Assembly (NCBI RefSeq): GCF_029167105.1
Contig: NZ_JARFML010000013.1
Location: 1 to 64,000, forward strand
DNA length: 64,000 nucleotides
DNA from: Bradyrhizobium yuanmingense
GTDB taxonomy: Bacteria; Pseudomonadota; Alphaproteobacteria; Rhizobiales; Xanthobacteraceae
Reading direction: 5' to 3'
Shown here: one piece after another, positions 38,306-46,288 of the stretch
How positions within the stretch are numbered: the stretch's first letter is position 1
Layout: every line of letters starts with the position of its first letter
Notes under the pieces: model-generated
Databases searched by the model: none
What the model was told of the DNA's origin: nothing
What the model saw: the letters and a program-made list of their open reading frames with translations, nothing else
Position numbers and translations under genes: made by a program

Positions 38306-38863
38306 TTACTGGTCCGGGCGCGGCTCAGGCTGCGCGTCCTCCGTCGGCAGTTTGGCGACCTCCCAGCCGTCGGTGCCGTCGGGATACCAGGCGATGTTGG
38401 CATAGCCGTACGCGAGCGCACGCTTCGCAGCGTTCCAGGACATCCAGCAATCGGCGAGGCAGTAGATCACGAGCAGCGCGGTCTTGTCGCCGCGCGAGGC
38501 GCGCGCGAGGCCGCGCTGGAGATAATCGTCCATGCCGTCCGGCAAGGTGCCGTAGCCGGTGTCGGGCAGCCAGAGGCTCCCCGGAATGTTCCTGCGCGGC
38601 GCATCACGCCACACCGTGCCCGCGGGCAGGTTCTTTGGTTTCGGCGCGCGCGGCATCACGTCGACAAAGGTGCCGCTGTTCGCGCGCCAGATCGCCTCCG
38701 CCTCGCCGGTCGTAAGCACGCGCGCGCCGGCGAGCGTCGCCGGGACCGGCGCGCGATAATTGTCGGTACGATATCCCTCGGGCTCGAACGGCTCCTGCTG
38801 CTGCGCCGACGCCGGGGCCACGAGCAAGGCAACGACGAACGCAGCGGCAAGCGGCCGGCTCAT
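38306..38863 (-). CDS. PQQ-dependent catabolism-associated rhodanese-like CxxxCW protein
   Basis: A 185-residue exported protein (signal peptide ends near APASA). The hallmark is Cys135, Cys139 and Trp140 in LVIYCLADCWMSWNAAKRA, in a fold that looks like a rhodanese domain (residues 50-175: VLTTGEAEAIWRA, SLWLPDTGYG, GYANIAWYPDG). This protein type accompanies quinoprotein dehydrogenases; a thiol or persulfide chemistry in the periplasm is likely but unproven. It overlaps the XoxJ-like gene by 4 bases (ATGA). Confidence 0.8.
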   Translation of the reverse strand: MSRPLAAAFVVALLVAPASAQQQEPFEPEGYRTDNYRAPVPATLAGARVLTTGEAEAIWRANSGTFVDVMPRAPKPKNLPAGTVWRDAPRRNIPGSLWLPDTGYGTLPDGMDDYLQRGLARASRGDKTALLVIYCLADCWMSWNAAKRALAYGYANIAWYPDGTDGWEVAKLPTEDAQPEPRPDQ

Positions 38864-39744
38864 GGCGCCTTCTTGGCTGTCTCCGCGCCGAGCGGCCGGT
38901 TGCTCTCGTCCAGCAGCGGCACGCCGAAATCGAGCAGGATCTTGTTGATCTCGCCCTGGTTCTCCTGGATCACCCGGTTGAGCTGCCGCTTCCAGTTCTG
39001 GTCGGCGGGTCGCACGCCCATGCCGATGCGATAGACCAGCTTGGACCCGGTGGTCTCCTTGACCAGCGGCGTGACGTGCAGCGAGGGGCCGGCTTTCTTC
39101 GCATAATAGCCGGCCATCGGTCCCCAGAGCACGCCGGCGTCGATCTTGCCGGCAGTGAGGTCCTCGATCATCGCCTGCGCCGAATTGTCGAAGCGCGTGT
39201 CGATCATCAGCTGATACGGCTTTGCGTCGCCCATCAGGCCTGCCAACGCCATATTGGTCGCCGGCGGCGTGCCGGCGACGATGCCGATATGCTTACCTTT
39301 CAGGCGTGCGTCCTCCAGCGTGTCGACGTCCTCGAGCCCGCTGCCGGTCTTGGCAACCAGTGCATAGGTCGTGCGGTAGTAGGGATTGGTGCCCTGCACG
39401 AGGTCGTCGCCCTGCGGGTAGCCCATGATGACGTCGCAGCGATGTGCGCCAAGCGTCATGCGCACGAAGCCGGCGGCCTGCGGGAAGAACACGTAGTCCA
39501 GCTTCTTCTGCAGCTTGTCCGCCAGAAACTCGGCGAGCTTGTTCTCGAAGCCCTCGCCCTTCTCATTCGAGAACGGCAGGTTGCGCGGGTCGGCGCAGAC
39601 GCGCAGCACCTTCGGGTCGACCAGCTCGAATGAGAGATCTCCGGTCTCGCTGGTCTGCGCGATGGCGAGATCGCCATACGCACATGATGCGATCACGATC
39701 CAGAGTGAAAACCACCAGCGACGATGTCGTCCGACCTGCATCAT
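38860..39744 (-). CDS. xoxJ: XoxJ/MoxJ-like periplasmic binding protein
   Basis: A 294-residue periplasmic protein of the solute-binding type 3 fold. The mature part begins VLRVCADPRNLPFSNEKGEG, the signature of the XoxJ/MoxJ group; MTLGAHRCDVIMGYPQGDDL and IDAGVLWGPMAGYYAKKAG are further marks. In methylotrophs XoxJ binds and helps to activate or assemble XoxF. It is upstream of the CxxxCW gene on the same strand and divergent from the metallohydrolase at 39871. A strong site (aggagg) supports ATG 39744. Which of the two XoxF-like enzymes it serves is not known. Confidence 0.82.
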   Translation of the reverse strand: MMQVGRHRRWWFSLWIVIASCAYGDLAIAQTSETGDLSFELVDPKVLRVCADPRNLPFSNEKGEGFENKLAEFLADKLQKKLDYVFFPQAAGFVRMTLGAHRCDVIMGYPQGDDLVQGTNPYYRTTYALVAKTGSGLEDVDTLEDARLKGKHIGIVAGTPPATNMALAGLMGDAKPYQLMIDTRFDNSAQAMIEDLTAGKIDAGVLWGPMAGYYAKKAGPSLHVTPLVKETTGSKLVYRIGMGVRPADQNWKRQLNRVIQENQGEINKILLDFGVPLLDESNRPLGAETAKKAP

Positions 39745-39870
39745 CGCGCTTCCTCCTCGTTTTGTTTGAATGTTATCCATGCAACGCATGACGCGCCACG
39801 TGTGCCAACTTTTGCCGGCTTTGCTTTGCTGCAGTGCAATGGGGCCAATCCTTTGAACTGAGGCGGAAAA

Positions 39871-40794
39871 GTGTCTCGCATCGCTCTCGTGATCGCAGCC
39901 TTGTCCCTGATATCAGCGACGCTAGCACGCGCCGGGACGGCCGAATTGCCTGTAAGCGAAGTCGCGCCGGGAATCTTCGTGCACTCCGGGACCATCGCGC
40001 TGATGAGCCGCGAGAATGAAGGCAGCATCGCCAATGTCGGCTTCATCATCGGAGATGACGCGGTGGCCGTGATCGACACTGGCGGCAGCCTGCGCGAAGG
40101 CGAGGCGCTGCTGGCGGCGGTACGAGCGCGCACGCAAAAGCCGATCCGCTATGTCATCAACACCCATGGCCATCCCGACCATGTCTTCGGCAATGCTGCC
40201 TTCATGGCGGAGGGAACCAGCTTCGTCGGCCACAGCAAGCTGCCGCAGGCGCTGGCGACCCGCGGGCCGTTCTATCTCGACAATTTCAGGCGCATCATGG
40301 GCTCCGAGCTGATCGATCCCGTGAAGATCGTACCGCCTACCCTGCTCGTGACGGATACGCTCACGCTCGATCTGGGCTCGCGCCCCTTGACCCTGCGCGC
40401 ATGGTCGGCCGGCCACAGCGACAACGATCTGACCGTGTTCGACGAGAGCACCAAAACCCTGCTTGCCGGCGATCTCGTCTTTCTCCGCCACATTCCGGTG
40501 ATGGACGGCAGCATTCGCGGCTGGCTCGCCACGCTGAAAGAGTTGGAGACGATCCCGGCGCTGCGCGTTGTTCCCGGTCACGGTCCTGTGAGCGACTGGC
40601 CAGCGGCGCTGAGCGATCAACGACGTTACCTGTCAACGCTGCTGTCCGACGTCCGCGCCCTGAACAAGAAGGGCGCGCCGATCCGCGCCGCTGCGGACAG
40701 TGCGGCCGCGGACGAGCGGCCGCTTTGGCAGCTGTTCGAGGACTACAACGCCCGCAACGCAACTGCAGCATTTTCGGAAATTGAATGGGAATAG
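39871..40794 (+). CDS. Quinoprotein relay zinc metallohydrolase (MBL fold)
   Basis: A 307-residue exported metallo-beta-lactamase-fold protein. The zinc motif is H99-x-H101-x-D103-H104 in NTHGHPDHVFG, with further ligands in WSAGHSDNDL and VVPGHGPVSD. Signal peptide ends near TLARA. It starts with GTG at 39871. It belongs to the 'quinoprotein relay system' type that is found next to a SoxYZ-like carrier, as here (40849). Its substrate may be bound to that carrier. Confidence 0.82.
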   Translation: MSRIALVIAALSLISATLARAGTAELPVSEVAPGIFVHSGTIALMSRENEGSIANVGFIIGDDAVAVIDTGGSLREGEALLAAVRARTQKPIRYVINTHGHPDHVFGNAAFMAEGTSFVGHSKLPQALATRGPFYLDNFRRIMGSELIDPVKIVPPTLLVTDTLTLDLGSRPLTLRAWSAGHSDNDLTVFDESTKTLLAGDLVFLRHIPVMDGSIRGWLATLKELETIPALRVVPGHGPVSDWPAALSDQRRYLSTLLSDVRALNKKGAPIRAAADSAAADERPLWQLFEDYNARNATAAFSEIEWE

Positions 40795-40848
40795 CGGGCG
40801 CGCTACGCTGGCAGGAGATCAGCTTCGCCTAAACCGAGGAGCATGACC

Positions 40849-41667
40849 ATGACGGCATGCACACGCCGCCTGCCCCTGATCGCCCTGCTGCTCGGCATCG
40901 CCTTCGCCGTGCCGGCGCAGGCGGACGAGGCCTACGATCCCTGGCCGGGCCTGGTGCAGGACATCTTCAGCAACCGGCCGATGAACGACGGCGCCGAGGT
41001 CATCGGCATCGAGATGCCCTATCGCGCCGAGGATGCCGCCATCGTGCCGGTGACGCTGCGCAGCAAGCTGTCGCCCGGCGACAGCAGACGCATCCGTTCG
41101 ATCACGCTGGTGATCGACCGCAACCCCGCGCCGATGGCCGCGAAGTTCGAGCTCGGCCCGGACGCCAACGTCACGGAAATCTCGACCCGCGTGCGCGTCA
41201 ACAATTACACCGACGTGCACGCGGTGGCCGAGCTCAGCGACGGCCAGCTCTACGTCTCGAAAGTCTATGTGAAGGCCTCCGGCGGCTGCTCGGCGCCGGC
41301 AGCAAAGAACGTGGAGGAAGCCAAGAACCGGCTCGGCCAGATGCGTTACCGGCAATTCGCCCGTGAAGACGGTCCGGCCAGCCGGTTGCGCGAAGCGCAG
41401 ATCATGATCGGCCATCCCAACAATTCCGGCCTGCAGATGGACCAGGTCACGCAGCTCTATATCCCCGCCTACTTCATCAACCAGCTCAGATTGACGCAGG
41501 ACGACAGCCCCGTGCTGTCGATGGAAGGCGGCATCTCGATCTCGGAAGATCCCAACCTGCGCTTCACCTATGTCTCCAACGGCGCCAAGCGCTTTCGCGC
41601 CGAGGCCCGGGACACGGACGGGCATGTGTTCCGCAATGAATGGGATGTCGAGAAGCCGGGGACGTGA
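40849..41667 (+). CDS. Quinoprotein-associated SoxYZ-like carrier protein
   Basis: A 272-residue exported fusion: a SoxY-like half (residues about 25-150) that ends with Cys147 in KASGGCSAPA, the carrier-cysteine arm, and a SoxZ-like half (about 165-272: GHPNNSGLQMDQVTQLYIPAYF). In sulfur oxidation SoxYZ carries intermediates on this Cys; here it accompanies a metallohydrolase and quinoproteins, not Sox enzymes. The ATG at 40849 has the right spacing to gagga; ATG 40843 is too close. It probably works with the enzyme encoded at 39871. Confidence 0.85.
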   Translation: MTACTRRLPLIALLLGIAFAVPAQADEAYDPWPGLVQDIFSNRPMNDGAEVIGIEMPYRAEDAAIVPVTLRSKLSPGDSRRIRSITLVIDRNPAPMAAKFELGPDANVTEISTRVRVNNYTDVHAVAELSDGQLYVSKVYVKASGGCSAPAAKNVEEAKNRLGQMRYRQFAREDGPASRLREAQIMIGHPNNSGLQMDQVTQLYIPAYFINQLRLTQDDSPVLSMEGGISISEDPNLRFTYVSNGAKRFRAEARDTDGHVFRNEWDVEKPGT

Positions 41668-41668
41668 G

Positions 41669-41711
41669 GCGATCTCCTTCCCCTCTCCCACAAGGGGAGA
41701 AGGAAGATCGC
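41669..41711. terminator. Convergent terminator hairpin
   Basis: gcgatct (41669-41675) pairs with agatcgc (41705-41711), and the inner ccttcccc pairs with ggggagaagg with one or two bulges. It stands between the 3' ends of the SoxYZ-like gene (plus) and the small exported protein (minus) and can stop both. Confidence 0.65.
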
Positions 41712-41730
41712 ACCGTCTGTGCCGCGATAG

Positions 41731-42090
41731 CTAAAAACACCTCACTTCGGCTTCCGCCTGCGCGCGCCTTAAGTCATTCACCGCCGAGTTGGCCTGCTCC
41801 GAGGTGCGAAACTGCACACCGAGATCGCCGCGCACTTGCGACATGCTGAGCGCGGTCTCGGCGGTAACATAGCGCTCGTAGGGCACGATCGAGGCGACCA
41901 CGTCGATCGAGCAGGAACATTGCTCGATCGCGGAGCGCGTCTCGCCATTGGCCTTCATGCAGCCATAGACGTATTCGGCGCGCGCCGCGGTGGGATAATC
42001 ATTGGCCTCCTCGGCCCGTGCCACGCATACGCTCGCAGCGAGCGCCGCCAATGCGGCGACAGTCGGTCGTAGCCGTCCGGCCAGATTCAT
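41731..42090 (-). CDS. Small exported Cys-containing protein
   Basis: A 119-residue exported protein: signal peptide to about AASVCVARA, then a mature part with four cysteines: YGCMKANG, QCSCSID and a final VRCF. The spacing suggests disulphides or metal binding. A perfect ribosome site (gggagga) precedes ATG 42090. It is divergent from the ABC operon at 42178, within the quinoprotein island. No family recognised. Confidence 0.65.
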   Translation of the reverse strand: MNLAGRLRPTVAALAALAASVCVARAEEANDYPTAARAEYVYGCMKANGETRSAIEQCSCSIDVVASIVPYERYVTAETALSMSQVRGDLGVQFRTSEQANSAVNDLRRAQAEAEVRCF

Positions 42091-42177
42091 GCGCGTCCTC
42101 CCGCTGGTTGCGACCAAGGCTATGCTATGCGTATTGTGCTGAAAAGCACTCTGTCAGAGGAAACGGCTCACAAGGTG

Positions 42178-43152
42178 ATGAGAGTTTTGGCACGAATATC
42201 GGCGCTCGCAACGGTGCTGGCGCTAGCCGCACCTGCCGGCGCCGCGGACACGATCCGCCTTGCAGTGCAGAAGACCGGGACGTTCTCGTGGGAGCTGGCC
42301 GCAATCCGCAGCGCCGGCCTCGACAAGGAGGCCGGCTTGGCGCTGGAGGTCACTGAGTTGGCGAGCACCGAAGCCGGCAAGATCGCGATGCGCGCCGGCA
42401 GCGCCGACATCATCCTGTCGGACTGGCTTTGGGTGTCACGCGAGCGCAGGCTCGGTGCCAAGCTGACCTTCTATCCCTATTCCAGCGCGCTCGGCGCCGT
42501 GATGGTGCCGGCCTCATCGCCGATCAAGACGCTCGCCGACCTCAAGGGCCGCAAGCTCGCGGTCGCCGGCGGGGCGATCGACAAGAGCTGGCTGCTGCTG
42601 CAGGCGCGGATGAAGCAGGACGGCATCGACCTGAAATCGGAAGCAACAATCGTCTACGGCGCCCCGCCTTTGATCGCCGCCAAGGCGCTGGACGGCGAGA
42701 TGGATGCGAGCCTCAACTTCTGGAATTTCTGCGCCCAGCTCGAGGCCAAGGGTTTCAGGCGCCTGACCGGCATCGAGGACATCCTGCCGAAGCTGGGTGC
42801 CAATGGCGCGGTCGCCGCGGTCGGCTATGTCTTCGATGAGAGCTGGGCCGCGAGCCATAAGGAGGCCGTCGCGCGCTTCATCGCGATGACCCGCAAGGCC
42901 AAGGAGTTGCTGGCGACCTCGGATGCGGCCTGGGACAAGGTCGCGCCGCTTACCGGCACGACCGATCCTGCCCTGCTGAAGACTTACCGCGACCGCTACC
43001 GCGACGGCATTCCGCGCCGGAGCATCGATGACGAGGAAAAGGACGCGCGCGTGCTCTACCGCGTGCTGGCCGAGATCGGCGGCCGCGACCTCGTCGGCCC
43101 CGCAGCCGAGCTCGATCCCGGCACCTTCTATCACGCAGTCCCCGGAGACTGA
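42178..43152 (+). CDS. NMT1/SsuA-type ABC transporter binding protein
   Basis: A 324-residue binding protein of the nitrate/sulfonate/taurine class. Signal peptide ends near APAGA; IRLAVQKTGTFSWELAAIRS, SADIILSDWLWVSRERRLGA and GEMDASLNFWNFCAQLEAKG are typical. The open frame extends 17 codons upstream, but ATG at 42178 begins the signal peptide. It forms an operon with permease and ATPase. Inside a methanol-oxidation cluster its ligand is probably a cofactor, chelator or C1-related solute, which cannot be told by eye. Confidence 0.82.
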   Translation: MRVLARISALATVLALAAPAGAADTIRLAVQKTGTFSWELAAIRSAGLDKEAGLALEVTELASTEAGKIAMRAGSADIILSDWLWVSRERRLGAKLTFYPYSSALGAVMVPASSPIKTLADLKGRKLAVAGGAIDKSWLLLQARMKQDGIDLKSEATIVYGAPPLIAAKALDGEMDASLNFWNFCAQLEAKGFRRLTGIEDILPKLGANGAVAAVGYVFDESWAASHKEAVARFIAMTRKAKELLATSDAAWDKVAPLTGTTDPALLKTYRDRYRDGIPRRSIDDEEKDARVLYRVLAEIGGRDLVGPAAELDPGTFYHAVPGD

Positions 43153-43153
43153 G

Positions 43154-43891
43154 GTGCTGCGCCTGCTGTCGTTCGCCCTGTTCCTCGCGATCTGGTGGAT
43201 TGCCGCGCTCGTGGTCGGCGGCGCAAAGCTGCCCTCCCCGCCGGCGGTGCTTCAGGTGATGATCGCGGAAGCATCAAGCGGCGCGCTGTTCCTGCATCTC
43301 GGCGCCACGCTGGCGCGCGTCGCGCTCGCCTTCACCCTCGCGATGTCGCTCGGCAGTGCCATCGGCTACCTGATGGGCCGGGTGAAGCTCGCCGACCGGC
43401 TCGGCGATCCCTGGCTGATCCTGCTGCTCAACCTGCCCGCCTTGGTCGTGATCGTGCTGGCCTATATCTGGGCTGGCCTCACCGAGGCCGCCGCGATCGC
43501 GGCGATCGCGATCAACAAGCTGCCGACCGCCATCGTCACCTTGCGCGAGGGCACGCGCGCGCTCGACCGTTCGCTCGACGAGATGGCGAGCGTGTTCGCA
43601 ATGCCGCGCTGGCGCGCCTTCCGTCACGTCGTGCTGCCGCAGCTGGCGCCCTATATTGCGGCCTCGGCCCGCTCCGGCCTGTCGCTGGTGTGGAAGATCG
43701 TGCTGGTCGCCGAGCTGCTGGGACGGCCGAACGGCGTCGGCTTCGAGATCGGGGTCGCCTTCCAGCTGTTCGACACGCCGCGGCTGCTGGCCTATTCCCT
43801 CACCTTCGCCGCCGTCGTGCTCGTCATCGAAACCTTGCTGGTGCAGCCGTTCGAAGCCCGCGCAAACAGGTGGCGGCCCCGTGCGGCTTGA
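43154..43891 (+). CDS. NMT1/SsuC-type ABC transporter permease
   Basis: A 245-residue permease with about six helices and the EAA loop (DEMASVFAMPRWRAFRHVVLPQ, extended by LAPYIAAS) of the SsuC/TauC class. It starts with GTG at 43154, two bases after the binding-protein stop, and overlaps the ATPase start by 11 bases. The N-terminal helix LLSFALFLAIWWIAALVVGG anchors it. It forms the membrane part of the importer with the genes on each side. Confidence 0.83.
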   Translation: MLRLLSFALFLAIWWIAALVVGGAKLPSPPAVLQVMIAEASSGALFLHLGATLARVALAFTLAMSLGSAIGYLMGRVKLADRLGDPWLILLLNLPALVVIVLAYIWAGLTEAAAIAAIAINKLPTAIVTLREGTRALDRSLDEMASVFAMPRWRAFRHVVLPQLAPYIAASARSGLSLVWKIVLVAELLGRPNGVGFEIGVAFQLFDTPRLLAYSLTFAAVVLVIETLLVQPFEARANRWRPRAA

Positions 43892-44609
43892 GGTCGATAT
43901 CACGGGCAAGACCTTCAGGAGTGCCGCGGGCGGAACGCACGAGGTGCTGGCGCCCGTCAAGTTCGCGCTGCGATCCGGCGAGGTCGGCGTGCTGATCGGC
44001 CCCTCCGGCTGCGGCAAGAGCACGATGCTGCGCATCATCCTGGGACTGGACCACGACTTTGCCGGCCGCATCGCGCGACCGCCGGAGGCGCGGATCGGCA
44101 TGGTGTTCCAGGAGCCGCGCCTGCTGCCGTGGCGCTCGGTCGAGCAGAATGTGCGGCTGGCTGCGCCCGATGTCGCTGATGCCAAGCTCGCCGAGCTCTT
44201 CAGGATTTTGGAGCTGGAGGCGCATCGCGACCACTATCCCGGTGAGCTCTCGCTGGGTTTGGCCCGGCGCGTGGCGCTCGCCCGCGCCTTTGCCGTCGAG
44301 CCGGATATTCTGGTGCTCGACGAACCGCTGGCATCGCTCGATGACGCTCTCGCCGGACGCCTGCGCGATGAGATTGCAACGCTCGTCGCGAGCCGGCCGG
44401 TGATGACGCTCTTGGTGACACACAACCTGGACGATGCAGTGCGCCTGGGCGACCGGCTGTTCTTCCTGTCGCCGCGACCAGCGCAAATCGTCGCCGAGGT
44501 GCCTATCGGCATCCCGCGCGACACACGCGGCGAAGCCGAGATTGCGGCGATCAAGGCCGGCCTCGCGCAACGAACTCAAGGCGACCGCACTGAGCGAGAT
44601 GCCTCATAG
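43881..44609 (+). CDS. NMT1/SsuB-type ABC transporter ATPase
   Basis: A 242-residue ATPase: Walker A GPSGCGKSTM, Q-loop VFQEPRLLPWRSVEQNV, ABC signature LSLGLARRVALARAFAVEP (where the usual LSGG reads LSLG), Walker B ILVLDEPLASLD and H-loop LVTHNLDDA. GTG at 43881 is the likely start. The changed signature (Leu for the first Gly) is tolerated in several importers. It completes the three-gene importer. Confidence 0.83.
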   Translation: MRLEVDITGKTFRSAAGGTHEVLAPVKFALRSGEVGVLIGPSGCGKSTMLRIILGLDHDFAGRIARPPEARIGMVFQEPRLLPWRSVEQNVRLAAPDVADAKLAELFRILELEAHRDHYPGELSLGLARRVALARAFAVEPDILVLDEPLASLDDALAGRLRDEIATLVASRPVMTLLVTHNLDDAVRLGDRLFFLSPRPAQIVAEVPIGIPRDTRGEAEIAAIKAGLAQRTQGDRTERDAS

Positions 44610-44653
44610 CCGGTCGCCTGGTGGACGTGCTAGATTAGCGGGCGGCGGAGCTG

Positions 44654-45466
44654 ATGATGACACGGACAGTCGCCTTCGCAACGCTTGGTCTTGCAGCGCT
44701 TAGCCTCGCACTCGTTGCGGTGACGGCGGGCGCGCAGGACATGATGCGTGGCGTCGACCTCACCTCCCCCGCGATGGTCTCGGCTGAAATGACGAGGCCG
44801 GAGGTCGAGGCCATGTTGGCCAAAGCGAGCCCAAAGCAGCCTGCCGATTTCACCGGCAAACGCCTGTCGGGTCTCGATCTCTCGGGGCTGGACCTGTCTA
44901 ACGCGGTTCTCCGTGCCGCGCGGCTCAACAAGACAATACTTCGAGACGCCAGGCTGGACGGTGCGATCCTCGATCAGGCGTGGCTGCTGGATGCGGATCT
45001 TACCGGCGCAAGCCTGAAGGGCGCCAATCTGTTCGCCTCGCAAATGGCTCGCGCGCGTCTCGACGGTGCGAACCTGTCAGGAGCGCGGATCGCTGCCGAC
45101 CTCACCGGCGCAAGCCTGGTCGGCGCCTCGATCGCGGACGCGAATCTCGGCGCCGATATGCGCAACCAGTCGATGGGGCTGATGCGCGCGGTGCTGAGAT
45201 CCGCCAAGCTGGAACGGCTGAACGCGCGCAACGCCGATTTGTCGCGCGTCGACCTCGAATTCGCAGTCCTCAGGGGCGCCGATCTGAGCGGCGCATCATT
45301 GAAAAACGCCCAACTCGGCGGAGCCGATCTGACCGGCGCCATCGTCATCGACGCCGATTTCGACGGCGCCGATCTCGTCTCGGCGAAGCTGATCGCACCA
45401 AACGGCCTTGACCGCGCCAAGAATTTCGACAAGGCAAAGAACCGCGAGCGCCTGATCAGGGAATGA
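44654..45466 (+). CDS. Exported pentapeptide-repeat protein
   Basis: A 270-residue protein: signal peptide (ATLGLAALSLALVAVTAGAQ), then a short linker and more than twenty A(D/N)LXX pentapeptides (GLDLSGLDLSNAVLRAARL, LTGASLKGANLF, DLTGASLVGASIADANL), which fold as a right-handed square beta helix. It follows the ABC operon at 44609 by 44 bases and could be co-transcribed. Periplasmic pentapeptide proteins are found with quinoprotein sets, but the role is unknown. ATG 44657 is an equally good start. Confidence 0.8.
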   Translation: MMTRTVAFATLGLAALSLALVAVTAGAQDMMRGVDLTSPAMVSAEMTRPEVEAMLAKASPKQPADFTGKRLSGLDLSGLDLSNAVLRAARLNKTILRDARLDGAILDQAWLLDADLTGASLKGANLFASQMARARLDGANLSGARIAADLTGASLVGASIADANLGADMRNQSMGLMRAVLRSAKLERLNARNADLSRVDLEFAVLRGADLSGASLKNAQLGGADLTGAIVIDADFDGADLVSAKLIAPNGLDRAKNFDKAKNRERLIRE

Positions 45467-45491
45467 CGGCGCCCTTTGGGAGGACTGGCTG

Positions 45492-45839
45492 ATGCGTGGG
45501 GTTCTTGCTTTGACCGCGTTGTTGACGCTTGCCGGCGAAGCCGCCGCGCAGACCAAGGGCAAGGGCATAAGGCTCTGGAATCTCACGACGGAGACCATCT
45601 CCGGCTTCCAGCTCGCACCCGCGGGCAAGATCGACTGGGGTCCGAACCAGTGCTTGAATGACAAGGACAAGGAGGTCGACCACGACGAGCGGCTGCGCAT
45701 CACCGGCGTCGAGCCCGGCCGCTACGATGCCAAGGTCAGTTACCCCAATGCACGGCAGTGCATCGTCCGCGATATCGAGATCAAGGCGGATGCAGTGTTC
45801 TCGATTGCGGACAAGGATCTGAAGGACTGCACCAAGTAG
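45492..45839 (+). CDS. Small exported protein following the pentapeptide gene
   Basis: A 115-residue exported protein (signal peptide MRGVLALTALLTLAGEAAA). The mature part reads KGKGIRLWNLTTETISGFQL, then a beta-rich body with NQCLND, ARQCIVRDIEIKAD and a last Cys (KDCTK), so one or two disulphides are possible. It lies 25 bases after the pentapeptide gene on the same strand and likely shares its transcript. Not recognised as a named family. Confidence 0.65.
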   Translation: MRGVLALTALLTLAGEAAAQTKGKGIRLWNLTTETISGFQLAPAGKIDWGPNQCLNDKDKEVDHDERLRITGVEPGRYDAKVSYPNARQCIVRDIEIKADAVFSIADKDLKDCTK

Positions 45840-45861
45840 CATTCGAATAGTTTCTTGCAGC

Positions 45862-46071
45862 TCACGCCTTGTCGTTCGGCTGCGGATATTCGCAGCGCCA
45901 CTTCACCGCGTGCCACTTCGGATGCTCACCTACCCATTGCGCGATGTAGGGCGGCGCGGCCATCGCGCATTGCCGCGGCGACCCGGAATAGTGGAACACC
46001 AGATGCCGCTCCTCGCAGGTCGCAGGCGAGAGCACCGCGCACACAGTCACCACCAGGTCAATCGGGTTCAT
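45862..46071 (-). CDS. Small hypothetical Cys-rich protein
   Basis: A 69-residue frame, MNPIDLVVTVCAVLSPATCE, with an N-terminal hydrophobic stretch and four cysteines (VCAVL, ATCEERHLVF, QCAMA, WRCEYPQP). It resembles short proteins that I have seen annotated widely in rhizobia without function. ATG 46071 is chosen. It is convergent with the gene at 45492. Confidence 0.55.
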   Translation of the reverse strand: MNPIDLVVTVCAVLSPATCEERHLVFHYSGSPRQCAMAAPPYIAQWVGEHPKWHAVKWRCEYPQPNDKA

Positions 46072-46158
46072 GCCGGGATCCTCTCGCAAGGGGCGATGGA
46101 GAGATTAGCACATGAAGCTACGCGCGAAGGAGGGGGAAGTTTCATAGCGCCGAAGCCT

Positions 46159-46278
46159 CGTCATGGCCGGGCCCGGCCATCCACGCCTTGCCTCGTGGAA
46201 CAAAGAACGTGGATGCCCCGGCCGTCGCCTCGCCGAAGCGGCTTCGGCCGCGCAGGCGGGAGAGGCCCGGGCATGACG
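46159..46278. repeat. Intergenic repeat, related to 13646-13718
   Basis: It opens with cgtcatggccgggcccggcc and closes with gcccgggcatgacg, giving inverted ends; the core shares atccacgccttgc and acgtgga text with the copy at 13646. The inside also carries a second palindrome (gccgaagcggcttcggc). It ends just before the 3' end of the barrel gene at 46289. Confidence 0.6.
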
Positions 46279-46288
46279 ACCTTCCGCG

